The translations under genes and the position numbers were made by a program. This document shows positions 1 to 5,500 of a stretch of DNA of 6,903 nucleotides, piece by piece. This DNA is from Thermodesulfobacteriota bacterium. GTDB lineage: Bacteria > Desulfobacterota > DSM-4660 > Desulfatiglandales > Desulfatiglandaceae. The notes under the pieces are model-generated. The model was not told the origin of the DNA. It saw nothing but the letters and a program-made list of their open reading frames with translations, and ran no database searches. The DNA lies in assembly GCA_028278625.1 (NCBI GenBank), contig JANQDY010000232.1, forward strand, positions 1-6,903. Reading direction: 5' to 3'. Within the stretch, counting starts at the first letter, position 1. Each line of letters opens with the position of its first letter.

Positions 1-73
1 ATGGCATATGTATCCCACCCCATGGTGGGGACTCCCCCAATACTGGAAAATGAATTAGGAGGTTGAAGCCGTT

Positions 74-352
74 ATGCAAAAATCCTATCTGATTGATGCA
101 ATTCGGACCCCCCGCGGACGTCTGAGCCGCCCCAAGAAAAACTTCACTGGCGAGCTCGCCAACATCCACCCGGTCACTCTGGGCGCCTTCCTGGTGAACG
201 CCATGATGGACCGTAATCCCAACCTTCCCCTCGAAAAGATCGAGGATCTGATTTACGCCACCACCATTGCCGTCAAAGAGCAGGCCCACAATATCGCTCG
301 TTATATCGTCTTGGCCGCCAAATCGCCCTCCTGCAAAATCATGACCCTTTGA
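74..352 (+). pseudogene. Thiolase (acetyl-CoA acetyltransferase family), N-terminal remnant
   Basis: The product resembles the N-terminus of thiolases, which cleave or form 3-ketoacyl-CoA in beta-oxidation. Family-like stretches are IDAIRTPRGR (residues 7-16), the HPVTLGAFLV segment (about 32-41), IEDLIYA (56-62) and NIARYIVLAAK (73-83). After residue 83 the likeness fades and a TGA ends the frame at 92 aa, against roughly 390-400 aa for the family. The catalytic cysteine (normally in a CGSG- or CASS-like motif a few residues later) and the C-terminal His/Cys motifs are all absent, so the product cannot be an active thiolase. An AGGAGG at 57-62 lies 11 nt before the ATG and supports this start. 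No continuation of the gene was recognised downstream in any frame, which suggests a deletion rather than a single frameshift. The substrate preference of the ancestral enzyme is unknown. Confidence 0.8.
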
Positions 353-553
353 ACTTGTGGAGAGCCGGCACCGTGCATTGATGCCACAAGGGCAGTTCCT
401 ACCGTCATGCTTCGATAAACCGAGCGATCTTCATCCTGTTCTCTGACGGTCATCACTAGCCTGCCTACCAAATATCATAGTTACTCCGGGTGCATCCAAA
501 CACTTTGCGGTACAACCCGCCAGAATCAAATACTTGTCTCTGCCGCTTTTTTA
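353..553. other. Gap with no recognisable gene
   Basis: This stretch follows the thiolase remnant. I found no recognisable coding sequence on either strand. A roughly 50-codon minus-strand frame starting at 453 runs back into the thiolase remnant and resembles nothing I know. The core TGACGGTCA at 444-452 equals the centre of the operator at 2075-2091, but its flanks do not match. The stretch is probably debris from the event that removed the rest of the thiolase gene. Confidence 0.5.
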
Positions 554-582
554 TTGACACGCAAAGGCATAAATTTTAATAG
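554..582 (+). promoter_or_regulatory. Probable sigma-70 promoter of the tetR gene
   Basis: A perfect -35 hexamer TTGACA lies at 554-559. The -10 element is ambiguous: TTTAAT at 575-580 is the better hexamer but has only 15 bp spacing, while TAATAG at 577-582 has 17 bp spacing and a poorer match. Either places the transcription start near 587-592, inside or at the edge of the palindrome at 588-604. That would leave a leader of about 180 nt before the tetR start codon. Confidence 0.55.
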
Positions 583-587
583 TATAT

Positions 588-604
588 TGACTGAGCGTCA
601 GTCA
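588..604. promoter_or_regulatory. TetR-type operator palindrome upstream of tetR
   Basis: TGACTGA GCG TCAGTCA has perfect 7-bp inverted arms around a 3-bp centre, the size and symmetry usual for TetR-family operators. It sits at the expected transcription start of the regulator gene, which suggests negative autoregulation. The same arms recur at 1880-1896 (degenerate) and 2075-2091. Confidence 0.75.
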
Positions 605-725
605 TAAATGGCGATGTGTAGGAATCCTAATGGTTTGAACCACTTAACCAGCTCAAAAGTGGCCGGCATAAACACATGCCAGTGGGCTCGTCCTGATTTT
701 TCGGCGCTAAATGTTCTTTAGTATT

Positions 726-754
726 CCATTTTTTTTTTAATCATGCAAAAATGG
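726..754 (+). other. Leader hairpin next to the tetR ribosome binding site
   Basis: CCATTTTT (726-733) can pair with AAAAATGG (747-754) across a 13-nt loop. The arm contains part of a run of ten T residues (729-738). The hairpin ends 4 nt before the AAAGGTGAT ribosome binding site of tetR (759-767), so it could modulate translation. It is AT-rich and weak, and a role is only a possibility. Confidence 0.3.
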
Positions 755-773
755 GAGCAAAGGTGATATCAGT

Positions 774-1409
774 ATGAAGAAATCCAGGGTGAAAGAAAAG
801 CATATAAGGATAAATGAGATACAGGCAGCTGCCCGGGAAATGTTTTTCAGTAAAGGCTTTAAAGGGACGTCCATGGAAAGCATCGCCCAAAAGGCCGGGA
901 TAAGCAAAGGTGCGGTCTATTTTTATTTTAAGTCAAAGGAAGATCTTTATATTTCAATGATGATGCCATTCCTCGAGGAACTGGGAATGCAATTCCTTCG
1001 ATTGGAAAGGGAGTTGAATGAATTAAAGTACGCTACCGGCAAAGAGGTCCTTTTCGAAATGCTGGATGCTTATTGGCGGGCATATCAATACGACTCCGAA
1101 GGGTTACGGATTGTGCAGTCGTTTCAACAGGGCGAGCATTTTTTGGAGGTATCCGACGAAACATCCGATAAAATAAGTTATAGGGCAAGGGCAAATTTCG
1201 ATGTTATGAGGAGAATATTCAGGAAGGCGATCGAACTGGGTATGTTAAAGGAACTTAACGTTATTCAACTGAGTGATGCCTACTGGGCCCTTTTCATCGG
1301 AATCGTTCAGTTGGAAGAGAGCAAGGTGAGGTCCACAGGAAAAAATCACCTGTATGAAACATTGAAGTTCAGTATTGAAATTATCTCCGACGGTATCTGC
1401 AAGTCTTAA
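774..1409 (+). CDS. TetR/AcrR-family transcriptional repressor
   Basis: This is a cytoplasmic dimeric DNA-binding repressor of 211 aa, a usual TetR length. The N-terminal DNA-binding domain spans about residues 12-60. The helix-turn-helix lies at about 33-52, with the family-typical ISKGAVYFYFKSKEDLY (43-59) covering the recognition helix and helix 4. Residues 65-205 form an all-helical ligand-binding region with no motif that names an inducer. AAAGGTGAT at 759-767 lies 6 nt before the ATG and supports the start. Palindromes fitting a TetR operator lie at its own promoter, at the broken acyl-CoA synthetase promoter and at the importer promoter. I infer that it represses itself and its neighbours and is released by an acyl-CoA or the transported compound, as in FadR/PsrA-like fatty-acid regulators of the same superfamily. 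The assignment to TetR is firm; the ligand is not known. Confidence 0.93.
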   Translation: MKKSRVKEKHIRINEIQAAAREMFFSKGFKGTSMESIAQKAGISKGAVYFYFKSKEDLYISMMMPFLEELGMQFLRLERELNELKYATGKEVLFEMLDAYWRAYQYDSEGLRIVQSFQQGEHFLEVSDETSDKISYRARANFDVMRRIFRKAIELGMLKELNVIQLSDAYWALFIGIVQLEESKVRSTGKNHLYETLKFSIEIISDGICKS

Positions 1410-1826
1410 AAAGCACTACCCTGCAATCCCCATAGGCCATTCCGTTTGTTTAATCGAATGATTCTATTTTCAGCATTTCTTTGAATCTGCCCATGAATCG
1501 AAGGTGGCCAGGCATAGGTTCCTTCGTATTCTTCATCACTGACAACCACGATCCGGGTGAGATCGGGAAAATCAGGATCAGTGATTTCCTTTTGCCCGCT
1601 TTGGCCCGCCTTTCGGACTATTTCCCGGACCATCCCCAAATAGTGAATGGAGCCGGACTGATCTACGGTAACCAGAGTAGAGCAGTTCGCCTGTTTAAGC
1701 ACGTAGGCGGTATCGGAAGATCTGAAAAAAGTGTTGATAGGAATGATAACCGCCCCGATTTTGGCGAGGCCGAAAAAAAGATGAATGAATTCCTGCCGAT
1801 TGTTTTTTCACGAACCAGTCCGACAT
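1406..1826 (-). pseudogene. AMP-forming acyl-CoA synthetase, broken N-terminal fragment
   Basis: Such ligases activate a carboxylic acid to its CoA thioester. On the minus strand AAGGAGG (1840-1834) lies 7 nt before an ATG at 1826 that opens with MSDWFVK, a family-like N-terminus. The frame is then lost in an A6 run. The neighbouring frame (from 1807) reads NNRQEF, FFGLAKIGAVIIPIN, TAYVLKQA and IVVVSDEEYEGTYAWPP, the normal order of AMP-binding-domain segments. About 50-60 residues expected between MSDWFVK and NNRQEF are missing, so a deletion as well as a frameshift is likely. After AWPP a further shift gives FMGRFKEMLKIESFD and a stop at 1450, while the unshifted frame stops at 1406. The TSGTTG-type nucleotide-binding motif and the whole C-terminal part are absent, from a family usually of about 500-560 aa. 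The product cannot be active. The fragment ends against the 3' end of tetR, transcribed convergently. Confidence 0.8.
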
Positions 1827-1879
1827 TCCGTCTCCTCCTTTCTGCCGAAAATAAAGTGTCTTTTCGGTACTCAAGAAAC

Positions 1880-1896
1880 TAACTTATAGTCAGTCG
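1880..1896. promoter_or_regulatory. Degenerate TetR-type operator at the acyl-CoA synthetase promoter
   Basis: TAACTTA TAG TCAGTCG keeps the right arm of the operator at 2075-2091 exactly (TCAGTCG), and 5 of 7 bases in the left arm. It lies 54 bp upstream of the ATG of the broken acyl-CoA synthetase. On the minus strand a -10-like TATAAG (1888-1883) sits inside it, so a bound repressor would block that promoter. I saw no convincing -35 at 16-18 bp. The degeneration may reflect loss of selection after the gene broke. Confidence 0.5.
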
Positions 1897-2015
1897 AAGA
1901 TGTCATGGATTCATGCCCTTGTTAAAAAAATTCTTGACCGCGATTTTTGTTGATAAGCGCTAATATTGAATTTACATAATAATAACAATTAAATAAAATC
2001 GAAATAATTTGAAAA
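1897..2015. other. AT-rich non-coding spacer between divergent units
   Basis: This stretch separates the minus-strand acyl-CoA synthetase promoter from the importer promoter. It is strongly AT-rich, especially 1965-2015. No coding frame was recognised. AGCGCT at 1937-1942 is a simple 6-bp palindrome of no clear meaning. The AT content would favour promoter opening and could attract nucleoid proteins, but nothing in the sequence proves that. Confidence 0.5.
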
Positions 2016-2044
2016 ATAGGCTTTTAAAGCGCCTATATTTTTTT
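2016..2044. terminator. Terminator-like hairpin just ahead of the importer promoter
   Basis: ATAGGC (2016-2021) pairs with GCCTAT (2031-2036), and inner TTT/AAA pairing can extend the stem past a small bulge. A run of seven T follows at 2038-2044. On the opposite strand the stem is followed by five T, so it could act in both directions. It ends 1 bp before the -35 hexamer of the importer promoter and would shield that promoter from read-through. The stem is short, so strength is uncertain. Confidence 0.5.
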
Positions 2045-2045
2045 G

Positions 2046-2074
2046 TTGACAAGAAGAAAATGCTGTGATATAGG
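2046..2074 (+). promoter_or_regulatory. Probable sigma-70 promoter of the importer operon
   Basis: A perfect -35 TTGACA at 2046-2051 is followed after exactly 17 bp by TATAGG at 2069-2074. A TG one base upstream of that hexamer (2066-2067) makes an extended -10. The predicted start falls within the palindrome at 2075-2091, a standard arrangement for TetR repression. This is the best promoter in the window. Confidence 0.7.
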
Positions 2075-2091
2075 TGACTGACGGTCAGTCG
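2075..2091. promoter_or_regulatory. TetR-type operator at the importer promoter
   Basis: TGACTGA CGG TCAGTCG has 7-bp perfect arms GACTGAC/GTCAGTC around a single central G (2076-2090). Its left arm is identical to that of the operator in front of tetR. It begins immediately after the -10 hexamer, so binding would block initiation. It is the strongest evidence that the neighbouring TetR protein controls the importer. Confidence 0.75.
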
Positions 2092-2107
2092 GAATAGTTC
2101 ATGATTT

Positions 2108-2129
2108 CAATTTCAGCATTCTGAATTTG
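2108..2129 (+). other. Hairpin in the importer mRNA leader
   Basis: CAATTTCAG (2108-2116) pairs with CTGAATTTG (2121-2129) around a CATT loop, with one T-T mismatch in nine positions. It lies between the operator and the strong Shine-Dalgarno-like sequence at 2141-2153. It has no T-tract, so it is not a terminator. It could protect the 5' end of the transcript. Confidence 0.4.
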
Positions 2130-2140
2130 GCCAATAATGA

Positions 2141-2153
2141 AAAGGAGGTGATT
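2141..2153 (+). promoter_or_regulatory. Orphan near-perfect Shine-Dalgarno sequence
   Basis: AAAGGAGGTGATT is almost fully complementary to the 3' end of 16S rRNA, yet no gene starts at a normal distance. The only nearby openings are tiny: TTG at 2162 (11 codons, with an internal ATG at 2177, stopping at 2197 across the importer gene's first ATG), and ATG at 2172 (11 codons, stopping at 2207). The site may serve a leader peptide or ribosome standby, or be left over from a lost gene. Confidence 0.4.
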
Positions 2154-2199
2154 GGACGTTTTTGGGTTTTAATGCCATGTCATATGAAAGGAGATGAAC

Positions 2200-3396
2200 A
2201 TGTTTAAAAGAAGAGGCACTTTTTTAACGGGAATACTGCTCAGTATCTTCATTTTAGCAATCACATCATCACCCTCCAACGCACAAAAAGAAATTAAAAT
2301 CGGGAGTATTCAACCGCTAACGGGCCCGGCGGCGCCATGGGGAAACCCTTGTGATCGCGGCATACATCTGATGGCCGAAATTCTTAATGAGGCCGGGGGA
2401 ATCACCGTCGGGGGAGAAAAGTACATTTTCAAGGTGTATTCCGAAAATGACAAGTTTTCGGCCAAGGGCGCGCGCGCTGCCACAGAGAAGCTCATTAACC
2501 GGGAAAAGGTGAAATATATCGTGGGCCCGTGGTTCGATGCTGCGGTTATGGCCTTGCGGCATGTTTCCAATGAAAAGAAGATAATCATTCTTCAAGGGAG
2601 CAGCGGCGATCCCCATACCCTCGGACCAAAATATCCCTATTTGTTCAGATACACTCAAGATCCTCGAGGCAAGCTGGGCGTCCTGGACATCGCCCTCAAA
2701 ACCATGCCTTACAAGAAAATGGCCATTGTCAACGTGGACACTGGTCTTGGCCGGGGCAATTCCTCCGCAGCCGGGGATTGGGCCAAGGAAACGGGGATCG
2801 AGGTTACGGATAATGTCCTCGCACCCGCTGCCACCACTGATTTCTATCCCTTCCTGAAAAAGGTCCTTGACCATAAGCCGGAGATGATTCATGGGGCCCT
2901 CTCCCCATCGAAATACGCCCTGATCTGCAAGCAGGCCCATGAACTGGGATATAAAGGGTATTACAGCAACGTAGGATCCCTGACAAACGTCAAAGGGATG
3001 ATCGAGATTGCGGGTCAGGACGCCATCCAGGGCTATATCGCGCCTTTTGAAGACATAAGATGTCCGGCCATAGACGATAAAAACCGTGAACTGATGAAGA
3101 AGATACGGGAAAAGTACCTGGCAAAGTACGGGCCTCCGTTTGAACCGCTCGCTTGGCGTTATGGTATCGGCCTTCAAGTGCTTGCCCAGGCGTTGGAAAA
3201 AGCCCAGAGCTTTGATCCGGACGTTGTTGTCAAGACCATGGAGAACACTGAGTTCGATACGCTGCTGGGTAAGGGCGGCTTTGCTGGCACGAAAACATAC
3301 GGCATTCAACGCCAACTGATTATCAACACCATTGCGGCGATCATCAAAGGCGATAAGGCCGAGTATCTCGGCTATGTAACCGTAGAGAGGCCGTAA
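2200..3396 (+). CDS. livK: Periplasmic substrate-binding protein of a HAAT (Liv-type) ABC importer
   Basis: This protein captures solute in the periplasm and delivers it to the LivHM-type permeases. It reads as a type I periplasmic binding protein (Peripla_BP_6) of 398 aa, a normal length. Residues 1-28 form a signal peptide: KRR, a hydrophobic GILLSIFILAI core, and cleavage probably after SNA. The mature part has IKIGSIQPLTG (32-42) and NEAGGI, then SSGDPHTLG and KYPYLFR, and later TDFYPFLKKV with the CKQAHELGYKG segment, all in family order. The ATG at 2200 is preferred because AAAGGAG ends 6 nt before it; the alternative ATG at 2194 directly abuts that site and adds only two residues. It is the first gene after an extended -10 promoter with a TetR-type operator. 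The substrate is not readable: the family includes binders of branched-chain amino acids, amides, urea and aromatic acids. The gene symbol denotes the family only. Confidence 0.92.
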   Translation: MFKRRGTFLTGILLSIFILAITSSPSNAQKEIKIGSIQPLTGPAAPWGNPCDRGIHLMAEILNEAGGITVGGEKYIFKVYSENDKFSAKGARAATEKLINREKVKYIVGPWFDAAVMALRHVSNEKKIIILQGSSGDPHTLGPKYPYLFRYTQDPRGKLGVLDIALKTMPYKKMAIVNVDTGLGRGNSSAAGDWAKETGIEVTDNVLAPAATTDFYPFLKKVLDHKPEMIHGALSPSKYALICKQAHELGYKGYYSNVGSLTNVKGMIEIAGQDAIQGYIAPFEDIRCPAIDDKNRELMKKIREKYLAKYGPPFEPLAWRYGIGLQVLAQALEKAQSFDPDVVVKTMENTEFDTLLGKGGFAGTKTYGIQRQLIINTIAAIIKGDKAEYLGYVTVERP

Positions 3397-3413
3397 TCTT
3401 TTTCCGGGCGCGG

Positions 3414-3434
3414 GCCGCTGATATGTTCGGCGGC
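3414..3434 (+). repeat. GC-rich hairpin after the binding protein gene
   Basis: GCCGCTGA (3414-3421) pairs with TCGGCGGC (3427-3434) around a TATGT loop. All eight positions pair, one of them as a G-T wobble. It starts 18 nt after the livK stop codon and has no T-tract, so it is not a standard terminator. Such hairpins often protect the 3' end of binding-protein mRNA, so that the binding protein is made in excess over its permeases. That role is inferred here. Confidence 0.5.
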
Positions 3435-3515
3435 GGGGGCATGGACGCAGAGCCACACCCTCTCCTCGCCCGGAGTACGGGGTCTCCCGGAGATGGGTGT
3501 GAAAAGAGATGCATT

Positions 3516-3521
3516 TATAAT
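3516..3521 (+). promoter_or_regulatory. Consensus -10 hexamer in the livK-livH gap (tentative)
   Basis: TATAAT at 3516-3521 matches the sigma-70 -10 consensus exactly, in otherwise GC-rich sequence 112 bp before livH. I see no good -35 at 16-18 bp and no extended -10 TG, so it is at best a weak secondary promoter for the permease and ATPase genes and may be chance. Confidence 0.25.
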
Positions 3522-3591
3522 CCGGGCGGCGCTTTTTGGCATCGTATCATCATTGAATAGATTCACATTGACGGACGAATCGGAACCACTA

Positions 3592-3608
3592 CTGAGGCAG
3601 GCCCTCAG
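3592..3608 (+). repeat. Intercistronic hairpin before livH
   Basis: CTGAGG (3592-3597) pairs with CCTCAG (3603-3608) around a CAGGC loop. It lies 10 nt before the weak livH ribosome binding site AAGGGA (3619-3624). No T-tract follows. It might be an RNase stop or processing point, or tune livH translation. Confidence 0.35.
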
Positions 3609-3632
3609 CCGAAAGAAGAAGGGACCACTATC

Positions 3633-4493
3633 ATGGGACAGGTGATCATAAATGCGCTGATGCTGGGAATGACCTATGTGTTGATGTCGTCCGGGCTTTC
3701 ACTTGTTTTCGGCATACTCCAGATCGTTAATTTCGCCCATGGTCAATTCTATATGGTGGGTGCGATCGTACTGTATTGGCTGTATATGTCGCTTGGGTTG
3801 CCTTATCTCCTTGCCGCGCTGCTGTCCACCGTCGTCGTCGGATTGATGGGCATCATGGTTGAGCTGGTTTTTTTAAGGCGGCTGCTCAAGGCCCCGATCG
3901 TTGCGATTCTGGGAGTGGTCCTGGGGCTCATGGTAGGGTTAGAAGGGCTGATGGAACTGCTCTTCGGCGAGGACGACAGAAATGTGAAAACCGCTTTTCA
4001 AGGCGTTCTGCGCATCGAGGAACTGAGCCTTTCGTACGAACGTCTGGTGATCATATTTACATCGCTGATCGTCATGGCCGTGATTTACCTCTGGATCCGG
4101 TATACGCGTGAAGGCACGGCCACTAGGGCGGTGGCCCAGGACAGGCGGGCGGCGGAACTGGTGGGCGTTGACGTGGGTAAGACGCGCATACTGATCATGG
4201 GTATCGGAAGCGCACTGGCTGCGGCGGCAGGATCGTTGATCTCGCCACTCTTTTTTGTCAGCCCTTATGTAGGCACCAGCGCCATGCTGAAATCGCTTAT
4301 TATCATTACGCTTGGCGGGATGGGAAGTCTGCCGGGCGCTGCGCTGGGAGGGCTCATACTGGGCTTCATCGAGAGTTTCGGCCAGACGTACCTGGGCAAT
4401 GTAACCGAAATGATCGGTTTTCTGCTGGTTATCATTATCCTGCTGATCAAACCGCAAGGATTGTTTGGAGTTCCCTTTGAAATCGCGGAGTAA
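3633..4493 (+). CDS. livH: HAAT-family ABC importer permease, LivH type
   Basis: This inner-membrane permease should pair with the LivM-type protein to form the channel. At 286 aa it matches the usual LivH length, with about eight hydrophobic segments. Diagnostic stretches are GLSLVFGILQIVNFAHG (21-37), the cytoplasmic ATPase-contact loop RAVAQDRRAAELVGVDVGKT (165-184), the glycine-rich GGMGSLPGAALGG (228-240) and IKPQGLFG (272-279). The ribosome binding site AAGGGA at 3619-3624, 8 nt upstream, is weak. The gene follows livK after a 236-bp gap with hairpins, and its stop codon is 4 bp before livM. Probably transcribed from the livK promoter, perhaps aided by a weak internal one. Nothing in it identifies the substrate. 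Confidence 0.95.
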   Translation: MGQVIINALMLGMTYVLMSSGLSLVFGILQIVNFAHGQFYMVGAIVLYWLYMSLGLPYLLAALLSTVVVGLMGIMVELVFLRRLLKAPIVAILGVVLGLMVGLEGLMELLFGEDDRNVKTAFQGVLRIEELSLSYERLVIIFTSLIVMAVIYLWIRYTREGTATRAVAQDRRAAELVGVDVGKTRILIMGIGSALAAAAGSLISPLFFVSPYVGTSAMLKSLIIITLGGMGSLPGAALGGLILGFIESFGQTYLGNVTEMIGFLLVIIILLIKPQGLFGVPFEIAE

Positions 4494-4497
4494 TGAG

Positions 4498-5496
4498 ATG
4501 AAAACAGTTAGGATCGGAGCTGCTGCGACTTTTCTGGCCGCAGCTTTACTGCCGATTTTCATGAAGGAGCAATATTACCTCCATTTCCTGATCATGAGCT
4601 GCGTTTCCGCGATCATGTGCATGGGTTGGACCTTATTGCTTCGCCTGGGTCTGTTTAGCCTGGGGCATGCCGCCTTTCTAGGGATCGGGGCCTATGCTTC
4701 GGCCATTATTACCATGCGGGCGGGTATCCCGGTCTGGCTTTCCCTGCCGTTGTCTGGGGGGATCACGGCCTTGCTGGCATTCGTGCTGGGAATGATCATT
4801 CTCAGGTTAAAAGGGATCTATTTTGCGGTCGTTACTTTCGCGTTCGGAGAAGTCATACGGATCGTCTACTTAAACTGGACCGCGCTGTTTGGGGGATACA
4901 GCGGGATTTCAGGCATACCCCGGCCGGAACCGCTGCTGAGTCTGGACTTCGGTTCCAAGGTACCCAATTATTACCTTATTTTACTTCTTACGGTGATAAC
5001 GGCGGTTGTCTTCTACCGTATCGACAGGTCTCGTGCCGGCAGGATATTTCGTGCCATCGGCCACAACGCGGATCTCGCCCAAAGCCAGGGCATCAACATC
5101 AAGAAATACAAGGTGATCAGCTTTACCCTGTCATGCTTTTTCACAGGGGTGGCAGGGGCCTTTCTCGCTCACTATTACACCGCCCTTTACCCCAATGAAT
5201 TCGGTATATGGGAATCGATCATCGTGCAGATCAAAGCCACCGTAGGGGGTGTGGCGACCGTGGTTTCAGGGCCCATCATCGGTGCGGTCGTCATGACCGT
5301 GGTCAGTGAAATATTCCGGGGGTACATGTCGGCCCTGGAGCCGCTGTTTTTCGGGACCTTTATCATACTCGTCGTCTTTTTCCTGCCTGGGGGCCTGCAG
5401 TCGCTTCCCGGCATGATCTTCCGGCGGCGGGGAACCGGCGGCGGGGTCGATCTGCCCCTTTTGCAAACACCTGCCCACGGAAAAGGAAAAGAGTAG
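4498..5496 (+). CDS. livM: HAAT-family ABC importer permease, LivM type
   Basis: This is the second inner-membrane permease, partner of LivH. From the ATG at 4498 it is 332 aa, typical for LivM. Family stretches are FSLGHAAFLGIGAYASAI (53-70), RLKGIYFAVVTFAFGEVIR (103-121), the ATPase-contact loop around RAIGHNADLAQSQGINIKKYK (185-205), and FLPGGL (295-300). The start at 4498 is preferred because GGAG at 4487-4490 lies 7 nt upstream and the gene then begins 4 bp after livH. An in-frame ATG at 4465 would add 11 polar residues and overlap livH by 29 bp. The region usually reading VLGGLGS in this family is ATVGGVATVVSG (247-258), a mild divergence. The C-terminal tail after about 308 is Arg/Gly-rich and probably cytoplasmic. 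Confidence 0.94.
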   Translation: MKTVRIGAAATFLAAALLPIFMKEQYYLHFLIMSCVSAIMCMGWTLLLRLGLFSLGHAAFLGIGAYASAIITMRAGIPVWLSLPLSGGITALLAFVLGMIILRLKGIYFAVVTFAFGEVIRIVYLNWTALFGGYSGISGIPRPEPLLSLDFGSKVPNYYLILLLTVITAVVFYRIDRSRAGRIFRAIGHNADLAQSQGINIKKYKVISFTLSCFFTGVAGAFLAHYYTALYPNEFGIWESIIVQIKATVGGVATVVSGPIIGAVVMTVVSEIFRGYMSALEPLFFGTFIILVVFFLPGGLQSLPGMIFRRRGTGGGVDLPLLQTPAHGKGKE

Positions 5497-5500
5497 AACC

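Noticed and set aside
14..29. CCCACC/GGTGGG hairpin as a terminator of an upstream gene
   Set aside because: The 6-bp stem with a CCAT loop is real in sequence, but no T-tract follows, so termination is not supported.
1..66. Open frame from the first base ending at TGA 64-66, possibly the tail of an upstream gene
   Set aside because: All three plus frames are open at the window edge and the 21 residues match nothing I know, so no frame can be chosen.
1481..1882. Plus-strand 133-codon open frame
   Set aside because: It lies antisense to the acyl-CoA synthetase remnant, whose minus-strand frames show clear family motifs. It has no family resemblance of its own.
2317..3456. Minus-strand 379-codon open frame opposite livK
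   Set aside because: It is antisense to a clear binding protein gene and reads as low-quality protein rich in Arg, Gly and Pro with no family motif. It is a shadow of livK codon bias.
3939..4562. Minus-strand 207-codon open frame opposite livH and livM
   Set aside because: It is antisense to strongly recognised permease genes and is unlike any known protein.
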